A DNA stretch of 64,000 nucleotides, from assembly GCA_965194375.1 (NCBI GenBank), contig CBDAEL010000004.1. One strand, given 5' to 3'. Origin of the DNA: Tabrizicola_A aquatica (GTDB taxonomy: Bacteria > Pseudomonadota > Alphaproteobacteria > Rhodobacterales > Rhodobacteraceae). A program made the position numbers and the translations under genes. Of this stretch, positions 45,725-55,143 are shown in pieces. The notes under the pieces are model-generated. The model was given only the letters and a program-made list of their open reading frames with translations, was not told where the DNA came from and searched no databases. Every line of letters starts with the position of its first letter. Positions within the stretch are counted from its first letter, which is position 1.

Positions 45725-48030
45725 CTATCCTCCTTGCCCGCTTGGGGCATCCTGTTTGCCCTGCCGCTTTGGGCGCGAGGGGCGCGGGGCAGATGAATAA
45801 CTGCCATCGCGCCCGCATGGGCGTTGCCGTCAAACAGCGGCGCGTCTTGAAGCGAGAGCGTGCCGCCGTGTTCTTCAATGATCTTCTTCACGATGGGCAG
45901 GCCAAGGCCGGTGCCCTTCTCGCGGGTGGTGACATAGGGCTCAAACAGCCTGGCCCGGTCAGGTGGAAGGCCAGTGCCGTTGTCGAGGATGCGGATCTCG
46001 GCCTCATCCTCATTCACCACCATCTCGACGCGAATCTCGGGCTGATAGCCCTCGGGGGCGCCCTTTTCGATCAGCCCTTCGGTCGCTTCACCCGCATTCT
46101 TGATGAGGTTGGTCAGCGCCTGCCCGATCATGGTGCCGTCAAATTCCAGCATCGCGGGCAGCTTGGGCAAGCTTGTGACAAACCGCACCCCGGGCTGGCC
46201 GTTTTCCTGCAACATCACGGCCGCGCGGACCAGTTCCACCAGATCCCCCTCGCGCCGATCAGGTTCCGGCATGCGGGCAAACTTGGAAAACTCATCGACA
46301 ATGCGGCGCAAATCGTTGGTCTGGCGAATAATGACATCGGTGTATTGTTCCAAATCCTCGGGTTCTTGGACCTGAGAGCGGAACTTGCGCTTGATCCGTT
46401 CGGCCGAGAGCTGGATCGGGGTCAGCGGGTTCTTAATTTCATGGGCAATGCGGCGCGCCACATCACCCCAAGCGGCCATGCGCTGGGCCGAGACAAGCTC
46501 GGTCACATCGTCAAAGGCGACCACATAGCCTTCAAGCCGCCCGCCTTCGGTGGCTCGGCGTGAGACGCGCACCAGAAGGCTTTCCAGCTTGCCTGCCCGC
46601 GTCAGCCGCACCTCTTCTTGCACCGCGGCCTGAACACTGTCGCGCAGGCGGTCAAGAAGCGGTGCAAATTCGGGCACGGCCAACCCCAAGGGCACGTCAT
46701 GCGTGCCGTGGCTCACGTCCAAAAGCCGCTCAGCCGCGCGGTTGACGAAATCAACCCTGCCATCAGCATCAAGACCGATCACGCCGGCTGTGACGTTCGA
46801 CAAAACGGAGTCGAACAGACGGCGGCGCTGTTCGGTTTGGCGATGACTGTCCAAAAGCGCATCACGCTGGCCTTTAAGTTGCTGCGTCATCTGGTTGAAA
46901 ACGCGGCCTAAAGTGGTGATTTCGTCATCCCCTTCTTCCTCGATCACCTGCACATCCAGATCGCCTTCGCCGACCCGGATCGCAGCGCTAGCCAAGCGCC
47001 CCACAGGGCGGCTGAGCTTTTCGGCAAACCACAGGCCAAGCCAAATGGCAGCCAGCACAAGGATCAGAGCAAAGCCAAGGTAAAGCAGGCCGAAGTTGAA
47101 CAGAACACGCCCACGATCCGCCTCCAACTGCTGATAGAGCGACACGGTTTCCTTGGTGTCATCCAAAAGCGACAGAAGCTGGCCATCCACCGCGCGGCTG
47201 ATGTAGAGATAGCGATCGGGAAACGCCTCAAGCCGGACGAGGGCGCGGAATTCGTTGTTGATCCAGTCTTCGATGACCACCGTCTCACCAGAGGCGGCGC
47301 GCTGCAGCTCATCGGTTGATGGGGCTTCGAAATCAAAAAGGTAACTGCGCTCGCCCCGGGTTTTCAGCGTGCCCGAACCGTCGATCAGATAGACCTCACG
47401 CAGACCGCGCTGGATGGCCTGCTGGCCTTGGCTCAGCACTTGGCGAATTTGGCCATCGTCCATGAAGAACTGCGATTGGCGGGTCACGTTCAAGATGCCA
47501 GCAAAGGCCGCCGCATCCTCGGTCAGCGCGTCGCGGTGCTCTTTTTCATAGGCCTCAGCGGCGGAAAGCGACGAGCCAACCACGTTGCGCACGCGTTCGG
47601 AAAACCAACCTTCAAGCCCGATGTTCAGGTTCAACACCGCAAAGACCGCGACCAGAATCGTCGGCACCAGCGCGATAAACGCAAAGACGCCAGTCAGCCT
47701 CAGGTGCAACCGCGATCCGGCCGATTGGCTGCGGCGGTCGGCGATCATCCGGATTACCCGGCTGAGGATCAGCGCGGCGACCAAAAGCACATAGACAAGG
47801 TCAATCAGCAGGATCAGCCGCAAAAGGCTGGAACTGGCGCCCAGATCGTAAGGGCCCATAGCCAGAAAGGTGACCACGGCCAACAGCGGCCCAAGAAACA
47901 CCAAACCAAAGCTGAAGGCACCTTGAATCGCCCGCGCCCGGCGCAGGCGAGACAACCTCACCCATGTCGCGCTGCGATAGGAACTTGACGCCACGCCGAA
48001 CCACCCCCACACGCGGGCAGGCCGTGCCAT
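45721..48030 (-). CDS. ntrY: Nitrogen regulation sensor histidine kinase NtrY
   Basis: A membrane sensor kinase of about 769 residues. Two N-terminal hydrophobic segments, a third at LTGVFAFIALVPTILVAVFA, a periplasmic sensor region of about 180 residues, a further helix (LLYLGFALILVLAAIWLGLW), HAMP (LSRPVGRLASAAIRVGEGDL), PAS, HisKA with the phospho-His in RRIAHEIKNPLTPIQLSAER, and HATPase_c (NLIKNAGEA, DNGTGLPPD, GTGLGLPIVKKI). NtrY/NtrX links extracellular or redox cues to nitrogen and envelope control. The start is uncertain: ATG 48030 is used; GTG 48039 or GTG 47994 (with GGGGGTGG upstream) are alternatives. It is 61 bp downstream of ntrC. Confidence 0.94.
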   Translation of the reverse strand: MARPARVWGWFGVASSSYRSATWVRLSRLRRARAIQGAFSFGLVFLGPLLAVVTFLAMGPYDLGASSSLLRLILLIDLVYVLLVAALILSRVIRMIADRRSQSAGSRLHLRLTGVFAFIALVPTILVAVFAVLNLNIGLEGWFSERVRNVVGSSLSAAEAYEKEHRDALTEDAAAFAGILNVTRQSQFFMDDGQIRQVLSQGQQAIQRGLREVYLIDGSGTLKTRGERSYLFDFEAPSTDELQRAASGETVVIEDWINNEFRALVRLEAFPDRYLYISRAVDGQLLSLLDDTKETVSLYQQLEADRGRVLFNFGLLYLGFALILVLAAIWLGLWFAEKLSRPVGRLASAAIRVGEGDLDVQVIEEEGDDEITTLGRVFNQMTQQLKGQRDALLDSHRQTEQRRRLFDSVLSNVTAGVIGLDADGRVDFVNRAAERLLDVSHGTHDVPLGLAVPEFAPLLDRLRDSVQAAVQEEVRLTRAGKLESLLVRVSRRATEGGRLEGYVVAFDDVTELVSAQRMAAWGDVARRIAHEIKNPLTPIQLSAERIKRKFRSQVQEPEDLEQYTDVIIRQTNDLRRIVDEFSKFARMPEPDRREGDLVELVRAAVMLQENGQPGVRFVTSLPKLPAMLEFDGTMIGQALTNLIKNAGEATEGLIEKGAPEGYQPEIRVEMVVNEDEAEIRILDNGTGLPPDRARLFEPYVTTREKGTGLGLPIVKKIIEEHGGTLSLQDAPLFDGNAHAGAMAVIHLPRAPRAQSGRANRMPQAGKEDR

Positions 48031-48091
48031 TCCCGCCACAGTCTTGTGTCCAACCCGCCTCAGGCGCGATGAACACAGGCCTGTGGCTGAT

Positions 48092-49456
48092 TTACATCAA
48101 CTTGCGGCGGCGTGTCACGCGGATATCGAGTTCGGTGATCTTTTTTCTCAAGGTATTGCGGTTGATGCCCAAGAGATCGGCACATTTTGCCTGATTTCCG
48201 GCTGTCGCATCCAGCGCGATCTCGATCAGCGGGATCTCCATTTCACGCAAAACCCGGTCATATACCCCCGGCGGCGGCAGTTGACCGCCATGGAGATCGA
48301 AATAGCGCTTCAGATGGCGGGCCACCGATTGCGCCAGCTTTTCGCCCTCCATCGCGCCCGCAGGTGCCGCACTGGCCTGCGCCTGACCAAGGGCTGCCTC
48401 AATCTCGGCGCGCGAGATTTCAGGCTCAGAGGAGGTGACCATCAGGCGGCGCAGCGTGTTTTCCAACTGGCGCACGTTGCCCGGCCAAGGATGGGCGCGC
48501 ACGAAGGCTTTGGCGTCCTGCGAAAGCTGGCGCACCACCCCGCCCATATCCCGCTCACCGCGCGCCAGAACGTGTTCGGACAGAAGTGGAATGTCCTCGA
48601 CCCGCTCACGCAGAGCGGGCACCGCCAGCGTGACGCCCGAAAGCCGATAATAGAGATCCTTGCGGAAACTGCCCGCTTCAAGCCGAGAAGCAAGGTCGGT
48701 CTGCGAGGTGGACATAATGCGCGGGCCGTTTTCGCCCATCACATCCAACATCCGCACCAGCCGCGCCTGCGCGTCGGCGTCAAAATCGGCCACCTCGTCC
48801 AGCACCAAGGACCCGCCCTTACTGCGCGCGAGGAGCGTCGAGATGCCCTCCACACCGCCCAGATCCGCCGATTGGGCCACAACAAAGGGTTGGGCGCGAC
48901 GATCTGAGAAATCATGGATCGCGCGGGCAATCAGCGATTTTCCGGTGCCAGATTCGCCGGTGATCAGCACCGGCAGATCGGCATTCATCACCCGCGCCAC
49001 CAACCGATAAAGCGCCTGCATCGCGGGCGTGCGGCCCACCAGCGGCAGTTCTTCGACCACAGGGCGCGGCGTGGCGACCTTGGGCGCCAGCCGCTTTTGC
49101 TCCAACGCGCGGGCTGAGCGTTTCATCAGGTCAGGCAGGTCAAAGGGTTTGGGCAGATAGTCGAACGCCTCGGCCTCGGCCGCCTGAATGGCGGTCATGA
49201 TGGTGTTTTGCGCCGAGATCACGATCACCGGCAGACCCGGTCGCAGCCGGGCGATTTGCGGCAGGGCTTGCAGTCCGTTGCCATCAGGCATGATGACATC
49301 GGAAATCACCAGATCCCCTTTGCCCTCTTCCACCCAGCGCATCAGCGTCATCAGTGACGAGGTCGCATGCACCTTGCACCCGGCCCGCGTCAGGGCTTGG
49401 GTCAGCACCGTGCGGATGGTGCGATCATCGTCAGCAACAAGAACAGTGCCGTCCAT
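48092..49456 (-). CDS. ntrC: Nitrogen regulation response regulator NtrC, GAFTGA-less type
   Basis: A 454-residue response regulator (nifR1 in R. capsulatus). The receiver has phosphoacceptor Asp53 (LVISDVIMPDGNG) and Lys103 (YLPKPFDLP). The AAA+ domain has Walker A GESGTGKS (167-174) and Walker B SLVLDEV (216-222). The segment between them (PFVVAQSADLGGVEGISTLL) is shortened and has no GAFTGA, which sigma54 activators need. This matches R. capsulatus NtrC, which is known to activate sigma70 polymerase. The C-terminal Fis helix-turn-helix is KCADLLGINRNTLRKKITEL. It follows ntrB after 3 bp. A TGCAC-N7-GTGCA palindrome upstream of dusB may be its own binding site. Confidence 0.96.
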   Translation of the reverse strand: MDGTVLVADDDRTIRTVLTQALTRAGCKVHATSSLMTLMRWVEEGKGDLVISDVIMPDGNGLQALPQIARLRPGLPVIVISAQNTIMTAIQAAEAEAFDYLPKPFDLPDLMKRSARALEQKRLAPKVATPRPVVEELPLVGRTPAMQALYRLVARVMNADLPVLITGESGTGKSLIARAIHDFSDRRAQPFVVAQSADLGGVEGISTLLARSKGGSLVLDEVADFDADAQARLVRMLDVMGENGPRIMSTSQTDLASRLEAGSFRKDLYYRLSGVTLAVPALRERVEDIPLLSEHVLARGERDMGGVVRQLSQDAKAFVRAHPWPGNVRQLENTLRRLMVTSSEPEISRAEIEAALGQAQASAAPAGAMEGEKLAQSVARHLKRYFDLHGGQLPPPGVYDRVLREMEIPLIEIALDATAGNQAKCADLLGINRNTLRKKITELDIRVTRRRKLM

Positions 49457-49459
49457 GGC

Positions 49460-50553
49460 TTAGTCCTTCTTTTCCTTGAGCTCTTTGGGGGCGACCGGCA
49501 AAGACACACGAAACACCGTGCGGCCGGGGGCGCTGTCGACCGAAATCCAGCCGTCATGGTCGGAGATGATCTTGGAAATGAGTGCGAGCCCCAGCCCCGT
49601 GCCGTTTTCGCGGCCCGAGACGAAGGGTTCGAAGATATCGGCGGCGATGTCGGGCGGGATGCCGGGGCCATCGTCCTGCACCTCAACGGTCAGGGGAAGG
49701 CGGGCAAAGCTGCCGTCCTTGCGCCGCACGCGCAGGGATTGGTCGTAAAAGGTGTGCAGTCGAATGGTGCCGGGGCCACGCGCTGCTTCGGCGGCGTTCT
49801 TGATGAGGTTGAGAAACACCTGCATCAGTTGATCACTGTCGGCAAAGGTGGGTGGCAGCGAGGGATCGTAATCCTCGACGATGGTCATATGGGTGGCAAA
49901 GCCCACCATGGCCGAGCGGCGCGCGCGGTCGAGCGCGTCATGCAGGTTGACCGGGCGGCGGTCCGGCGCGCGCAGGTTGCCGAATTGCTCCACCTGCTCC
50001 AACAGTTTCACGATGCGCCGGGTCTCGGCCACGATGAGATCGGTTAGCTCCCGGTCTTCCGGCGAGGCGTTCATGGAGATCAGCTGCGCCGCGCCCGAGA
50101 TTCCCGCCAGCGGGTTCTTGATTTCATGCGCCAGCATTTCGGCCATGCCGATGGCCGATTTCGCCGCCGATTTCACCTGCATGCCGCGCCCGATCCGGTC
50201 GGCCAGATCCCGCGGCGAGATCAGCATCAGAATGTAGTCAGCATTGTCGTGCATCGGGGCAAGCTGGATGTTGCATTGCACCGGCGGACGTTCGCCCGTT
50301 GTCACATCGACATCGTTGATGAACAGCGCCGCATGATTGGCGCGCGCGCGGTCCATGGCGCTGTCCATCTCGGCGTCAATCGCCAGACGGTCCAGCACCG
50401 GCTGGCCTTTCAACGATTTGAGCGAAGCATTGAGGAAAATCTCGCCCGCCGGGTTCACTTCGGCAATCAGCCCGTAGCGGTCAATCAAGAGCGCGGGGGC
50501 CGGAAGGCTGGCCCAGATGACGCCCGGAACCGGGTATGGCGGGCGATAGGCGC

Positions 50554-50557
<4 letters not shown>
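49460..50557 (-). CDS. ntrB: Nitrogen regulation sensor histidine kinase NtrB
   Basis: A 365-residue cytoplasmic kinase/phosphatase that phosphorylates NtrC under nitrogen limitation and is controlled by PII. It has an N-terminal PAS domain (ALLIDRYGLIAEVNPAGEIF), HisKA with the phospho-His at residue 144 (MLAHEIKNPLAGISGAAQLI), and HATPase_c with NLIKNAAEAA, DDGPGIP and GTGLGLALISKI. No membrane segments, as expected. The start overlaps the end of dusB by 4 bp and the stop is 3 bp from ntrC, so dusB-ntrB-ntrC is one translationally coupled unit (nifR3-nifR2-nifR1 of R. capsulatus). Confidence 0.96.
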
Positions 50558-51534
<977 letters not shown>

Positions 51535-51618
51535 TTGGCTTCCTCTTCCGTCAGACTGCGCCCTTGCGCGAGTGCCGCCTAGCAAAGACCGGTGCCCTTA
51601 TGCCGGATTTTCAGGCTT

Positions 51619-51635
51619 TGCACAAATTTTGTGCA
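51619..51635. promoter_or_regulatory. NtrC-type palindrome in the dusB/ispDF intergenic region
   Basis: TGCACAA-ATT-TTGTGCA has 7-bp perfect arms and the same TGCAC-N7-GTGCA layout as enterobacterial NtrC sites (TGCACC-N5-GGTGCA), with A/T replacing the inner C/G pair. It lies 85 bp upstream of dusB and 60 bp upstream of ispDF, so it could control either. The rest of this 160-bp gap is T-rich, without a clear promoter. Confidence 0.55.
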
Positions 51636-51694
51636 GTTGTGCCGATTTTAAGGGCCTGATTGTCATGCTCTGCGCCATGGCCTAACAGATATGC

Positions 51695-52831
51695 ATGAAC
51701 AGTTCGGATCATACGGTTGCCATCATCGTCGCCGCCGGGCGCGGAACCCGCGCGGGCGGCGATCTGCCGAAGCAATGGCAAATGCTGAACGGCCAGCCTG
51801 TTCTGGCCCATACGCTGGCCGCCTTTGCCGGCCTGCCGCGTGTTTTGGTGATTCACCCCGATGACCGCGCCCGGGCCGAGGCGATTGCCGGCGACGCGCA
51901 GATTGTCGAGGGCGGGGCCACCCGCGACGCCTCGGTGATGAACGCGCTTTTGGCGCTGGAAGGGCGCGGCGTGGCCCATGTCTTGATCCATGACGGCGCG
52001 CGGCCCTTGGTGTCAGCGGCGGTGATCAACCGGGTCCGCGGCGCGCTGGAAGCTTCACCCGCTGCGGCCCCTGCCCTTGCTGTGACCGATGCGCTGTGGA
52101 CCGGCACGCAAGGCTTGGTCAGCGGCACCCGTGACCGCACCGGGCTTTACCGCGCGCAAACGCCGCAAGGTTTTCACCATGACGCCATTCTGGCCGCCCA
52201 CCGCGCCCATCCGGGTGGGGCGGCGGATGATGTGGAAGTGGCGCGCGCCGCAGGGCTTGCCGTCACCATCGTCGAGGGCGACGAGAACAATCTGAAACTG
52301 ACCTTCCCCGGCGATTTTGATCGCGCGGCGGCAATCATGAAAGGGCGCGGCATGGATCTGCGGCTTGGGAACGGCTTTGATGTGCATGCTTTTTGCGAAG
52401 GCGATCATGTCTGGCTTTGTGGGGTCAAGGTGCCGCATGGCAAGGGGCTTTTGGGCCACTCCGATGCCGATGTGGGCATGCATGCGCTGACCGATGCGAT
52501 CTATGGCGCTCTGGCGATGGGCGACATTGGCCGCCATTTCCCGCCGTCTGACCCGCAATGGAAAGGCGCAGCAAGCCACATCTTCCTGCGCCATGCCGCC
52601 GAGCTTGCACGCAGCCATGGTTACGCGATTGCCAATTGCGACGTGACCCTGATCTGCGAGCGGCCCAAGATCGGCCCCCATGCAGAAGCCATGCGCGCCG
52701 CCTTGGCCGAGATCATGGGGGTTGAGATTGGCCGGGTCTCGGTCAAAGCCACCACGTCCGAGCAATTGGGCTTTACGGGCCGCGAAGAGGGCATTGCCGC
52801 CATCGCCACCGCCGCCTTGATGAAACCATGA
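51695..52831 (+). CDS. ispDF: Bifunctional IspD/IspF (MEP pathway)
   Basis: A fused enzyme for isoprenoid precursor synthesis. The N-terminal IspD half (about 1-220) makes CDP-methylerythritol (IIVAAGRGTRAGGDLPKQWQ, VLIHDGARPLVSAAVI, RAQTPQGFHHDAIL), and the C-terminal IspF half (about 223-378) forms the cyclodiphosphate (RLGNGFDVHAF, GLLGHSDADVGMHALTDAIY, DIGRHFPPSD, SVKATTSEQLGFTGREEGIA). Metal ligands Asp-Val-His and His-Ser-Asp are present. The fusion is common in alphaproteobacteria. The last 4 bp overlap pgpA (ATGA), so the two are coupled. It is divergent from dusB. Confidence 0.97.
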   Translation: MNSSDHTVAIIVAAGRGTRAGGDLPKQWQMLNGQPVLAHTLAAFAGLPRVLVIHPDDRARAEAIAGDAQIVEGGATRDASVMNALLALEGRGVAHVLIHDGARPLVSAAVINRVRGALEASPAAAPALAVTDALWTGTQGLVSGTRDRTGLYRAQTPQGFHHDAILAAHRAHPGGAADDVEVARAAGLAVTIVEGDENNLKLTFPGDFDRAAAIMKGRGMDLRLGNGFDVHAFCEGDHVWLCGVKVPHGKGLLGHSDADVGMHALTDAIYGALAMGDIGRHFPPSDPQWKGAASHIFLRHAAELARSHGYAIANCDVTLICERPKIGPHAEAMRAALAEIMGVEIGRVSVKATTSEQLGFTGREEGIAAIATAALMKP

Positions 52832-53337
52832 TCGGCGCCATCGTCACCTTTGGCGGCATCGGCCATCTGCGCCCTGCCCCCGGCACATGGGGATCATTGG
52901 CTGCCGTGGTGCTGGCAATTCTGGCCTATGAAGCGGACGCGGCCCTTTTGGTGCCTTTGGGCGCGGTGCTTGCCACGGTGCTTGGCTTCTGGGCCGTTCC
53001 GCGCGCCATTGCGGGGCAACAGGACCAAGACCCCTCCGAGATTGTGATCGACGAAGTGGCGGGCCAGCTTCTGGCACTGAGCTTCACCATCCTGCCCTTG
53101 TGGCGCCATGGGGTGGACAGCCTGTTTTTGGGCGCCTGGCCTGCATGGGTGATGCCGTTCCTGCTGTTTCGCCTCTTCGACATCTGGAAGCCGTGGCTCG
53201 TCGGTCGTGCCGACCGGCGCGGCGATGCGGCGGGCGTGATGCTGGACGATCTTTGGGCAGGGCTGTTCGCCGGGATTTCTTCGGTTATTCTGGCCGGGAT
53301 TTACCACGGGGCCCTGCAACCATGGCTGAACGGCTGA
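52828..53337 (+). CDS. pgpA: Phosphatidylglycerophosphatase A
   Basis: PgpA dephosphorylates phosphatidylglycerol phosphate to phosphatidylglycerol at the inner membrane. The 169-residue protein shows MIGAIVTFGGIGHLRPAPGT, the acidic active-site segment EIVIDEVAGQLLAL and FRLFDIWKPWLV, with the C-terminal GVMLDDLWAGLFAGISSVIL, and several membrane segments. All are family-typical. The start overlaps the ispDF stop by 4 bp and the end overlaps the cinA-like gene by 16 bp, giving a tightly packed ispDF-pgpA-cinA operon. Confidence 0.94.
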   Translation: MIGAIVTFGGIGHLRPAPGTWGSLAAVVLAILAYEADAALLVPLGAVLATVLGFWAVPRAIAGQQDQDPSEIVIDEVAGQLLALSFTILPLWRHGVDSLFLGAWPAWVMPFLLFRLFDIWKPWLVGRADRRGDAAGVMLDDLWAGLFAGISSVILAGIYHGALQPWLNG

Positions 53338-53804
53338 ACATCGCGGATCTTTTGCAAACCGCCCGCGTCTGGGGCTGGCGCATTGCGACCGCTGAAAGCT
53401 GCACTGGCGGCATGGTGGCGGCTGCGCTGACCGATGTGCCGGGATCGTCGGATGTGTTTGACCGAGGCTTTGTCACCTATTCCAACGCCGCCAAGGTCGA
53501 AATGCTGGGGGTACAGCCGGAAACCCTTGAGGAGCACGGCGCAGTCTCGGAAGCGGTGGCCTATGAAATGGCGCGCGGGGCCTTGGCCCATGCCGATGCC
53601 TCACTGGCCGTGTCGATCACCGGGATCGCCGGACCGGGCGGGTCTGAACATAAGCCAGAGGGCCGGGTCTGCTTTGGGCTGGCGCAAGACGGGCGCGGGA
53701 TTGTCACCCACACGGTAGAGTTCGGGGCCTTGGGCCGGGATGCGGTGCGTCAGGCGGCCCGCGATCATGCGCTGGCCCTGTTGGCCCGCGCGCTTCAGCC
53801 CTAA
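53322..53804 (+). CDS. CinA C-terminal-domain protein (PncC-type nicotinamide-nucleotide amidase)
   Basis: A 160-residue protein consisting only of the C-terminal domain of CinA. This domain in E. coli PncC deamidates nicotinamide mononucleotide in pyridine nucleotide salvage. Motifs are ATAESCTGGMVAAALTDVPG, VFDRGFVTYSNAAKVEMLGV and AVSITGIAGPGGSEHKPEGR. The N-terminal molybdopterin-binding-like domain of full-length CinA is absent, which is normal for this subfamily. The ATG at 53322 lies inside the 3' end of pgpA (16-bp overlap). It converges on the COQ10-like gene with only 3 bp between the stop codons. Confidence 0.92.
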   Translation: MAERLNIADLLQTARVWGWRIATAESCTGGMVAAALTDVPGSSDVFDRGFVTYSNAAKVEMLGVQPETLEEHGAVSEAVAYEMARGALAHADASLAVSITGIAGPGGSEHKPEGRVCFGLAQDGRGIVTHTVEFGALGRDAVRQAARDHALALLARALQP

Positions 53805-53807
53805 GGG

Positions 53808-54254
53808 TCAGCCGTAAAGCCGCGCCGCGCGCTCTTCAAAGGCGCGCACCACGCGGCCCATGGCCTCGTTGAACACAAGGCCGATGATCCCCGCCAGAAT
53901 CGCGTTCTTGAACTCGAAATCCACCTCAAAAGCCACTTCGCACCCGCCCTCGGGTCGATCGGCAAAACGCCAGACCGATTTCAGGTGCTTGAAGGGGCCG
54001 TCGATGTATTCGGTCAAAATGCGCTGATCCGCGCGCAACAGCGTCACCCGGCTGCCAAAGCGTTCGCGGAAGACCTTAAAGCTGATCACCAGATCGGCCA
54101 GCATCTCTTCGCCGCCATCAACGGGCCGGGTCGAACGGATGCGTGCCGCCGAGGTCCAAGGCAGAAACTCGGGATAGCGCGCCACATCGGCCACAAGATC
54201 AAACATCTGCGCCGCCGTGTAGGGCAAGACCTTGGTTTCGCTATGACGGGGCAT
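53808..54254 (-). CDS. RatA/COQ10-family START-domain protein
   Basis: A 148-residue single START/polyketide-cyclase-like domain. Family marks are LPYTAAQMFDLVADVARYPEFLPWTSAARI at residues 10-39, YIDGPFKHLKSVWRF and a C-terminal amphipathic helix FNEAMGRVVRAFEERAARLYG. In mitochondria and alphaproteobacteria such proteins bind ubiquinone and assist its synthesis or delivery (COQ10). The E. coli relative RatA was described as a ribosome-association toxin. In this lineage the ubiquinone role is the more likely one. Convergent with the cinA-like gene; no antitoxin gene is adjacent. The divergent neighbour is hpt. Confidence 0.9.
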   Translation of the reverse strand: MPRHSETKVLPYTAAQMFDLVADVARYPEFLPWTSAARIRSTRPVDGGEEMLADLVISFKVFRERFGSRVTLLRADQRILTEYIDGPFKHLKSVWRFADRPEGGCEVAFEVDFEFKNAILAGIIGLVFNEAMGRVVRAFEERAARLYG

Positions 54255-54344
54255 TGGCGGCCTTCTTCACAGAATTCTGGCGTTCATGGTGGTGACTTCT
54301 TTGGCGGTTTTGGTCTAGGAAGGGGGGCAAATCAAGAGGGCCCC

Positions 54345-54890
54345 ATGCCACACCGTCCCTATGTGATCGACCAGATGATCTCGGCCAAGGCGATTGCCGC
54401 CCGGGTTGAGGCGCTGGCCGCCGAAATCACCGCACATTACAAGGACTGCGACAAGCTGGTTGTGGTGGGCCTGTTGCGCGGGTCTTTCGTCTTCATCGCC
54501 GACCTTGTGCGCGAGATTGACCTGCCGGTGCAGGTGGATTTTCTGGAGGCGAGCTCCTACGGCGATGCCATGCATTCCAGCCGCGAAGTCCGCATCCTGA
54601 AAGACCTGCGCGGTGAGATTGCCGGGCAAGACGTGCTGGTGGTCGAGGATATCGTCGACACCGGCTTTACCCTGACCCATGTCAAACGCCTGCTTCTCAG
54701 CCGTGAGCCGCGCCGGTTGGAAGTGTGTGCGCTCTTGGACAAGCCCTCGCGCCGGGAGGTGGACATCAAGGCAACTTGGACGGGCTTTGAGATCCCCGAT
54801 GAGTTTGTCGTGGGGTACGGCATTGATTTCGCGCAGCGTAATCGCAACCTGCCCTACATTGGCAAGGTGCGCTTTACCGAACCGGAATGA
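54345..54890 (+). CDS. hpt: Hypoxanthine phosphoribosyltransferase
   Basis: A purine salvage enzyme converting hypoxanthine (and guanine) plus PRPP to IMP (GMP). The 181-residue protein has VVGLLRGSFVFIADLVREID, the flexible-loop segment EASSYGDAMHSSREVRILKD, the PRPP-binding loop VLVVEDIVDTGFTLTHVKRL, and the C-terminal YGIDFAQRNRNLPYIGKV. The ATG at 54345 has AGAGGG upstream and gives the usual start. Divergent from the COQ10-like gene. Confidence 0.95.
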   Translation: MPHRPYVIDQMISAKAIAARVEALAAEITAHYKDCDKLVVVGLLRGSFVFIADLVREIDLPVQVDFLEASSYGDAMHSSREVRILKDLRGEIAGQDVLVVEDIVDTGFTLTHVKRLLLSREPRRLEVCALLDKPSRREVDIKATWTGFEIPDEFVVGYGIDFAQRNRNLPYIGKVRFTEPE

Positions 54891-54908
54891 CCCTCAGGGC
54901 TTTTGCGT

Positions 54909-55046
54909 ATGGCAAGGGGGGCGCGTGACGCGCCCTCGCCCGCGCGGGCTACGCTGGTGGTGGCGCTGTGCTTTGCGTTTTGGGGCGTTGAGATAATCTG
55001 GGGCTGGCCGGAGGCTTTGACGTTCACCCTTCCCGCAATGCCCTGA
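54909..55046 (+). CDS. Possible 45-residue single-pass membrane protein
   Basis: A short frame from ATG 54909 to TGA 55046. The predicted peptide has a basic and Pro/Ala-containing N-terminus (MARGARDAPSPAR), one strongly hydrophobic segment (ATLVVALCFAFWGVEIIWGW), and a short tail ending PAMP. The charge asymmetry and Trp-flanked helix resemble genuine small membrane proteins. Start context: GGGC and AGGG-like bases lie upstream but no clear ribosome-binding site. A GGGCGCG/CGCGCCC hairpin overlaps codons 4-9. It lies between hpt and the diheme cytochrome gene, where an accessory role is conceivable. It could also be chance; no homologue is known to me. Confidence 0.35.
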   Translation: MARGARDAPSPARATLVVALCFAFWGVEIIWGWPEALTFTLPAMP

Positions 55047-55057
55047 TCTGACAGGCC

Positions 55058-55085
55058 CGACAGAAAGAACAGGTTAACTCTGTCG
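55058..55085. repeat. Inverted repeat CGACAGA-N14-TCTGTCG
   Basis: Perfect 7-bp arms around a 14-nt spacer containing GGTTAAC. It lies 59 bp before the cytochrome c start codon. The same arms occur at 57073-57101 upstream of lipA. It may be an operator or an RNA hairpin; there is no T-run, so it is not a terminator. Confidence 0.5.
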
Positions 55086-55143
55086 CTGGGTGGTATATGA
55101 TCCTACAGAACGCCGAAGATTTTGGTTGGCCATAGGATTTTGA

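Noticed and set aside
53808..54254. RatA-like protein as part of a toxin-antitoxin module
   Set aside because: The family name comes from an E. coli report. No antitoxin gene is adjacent, and in alphaproteobacteria the COQ10-type ubiquinone role is more plausible.
54919..54935. GGGCGCG/CGCGCCC hairpin after hpt as a terminator
   Set aside because: The stem is good, but no T-run follows on either strand. It may reduce read-through, but I do not call it a terminator.
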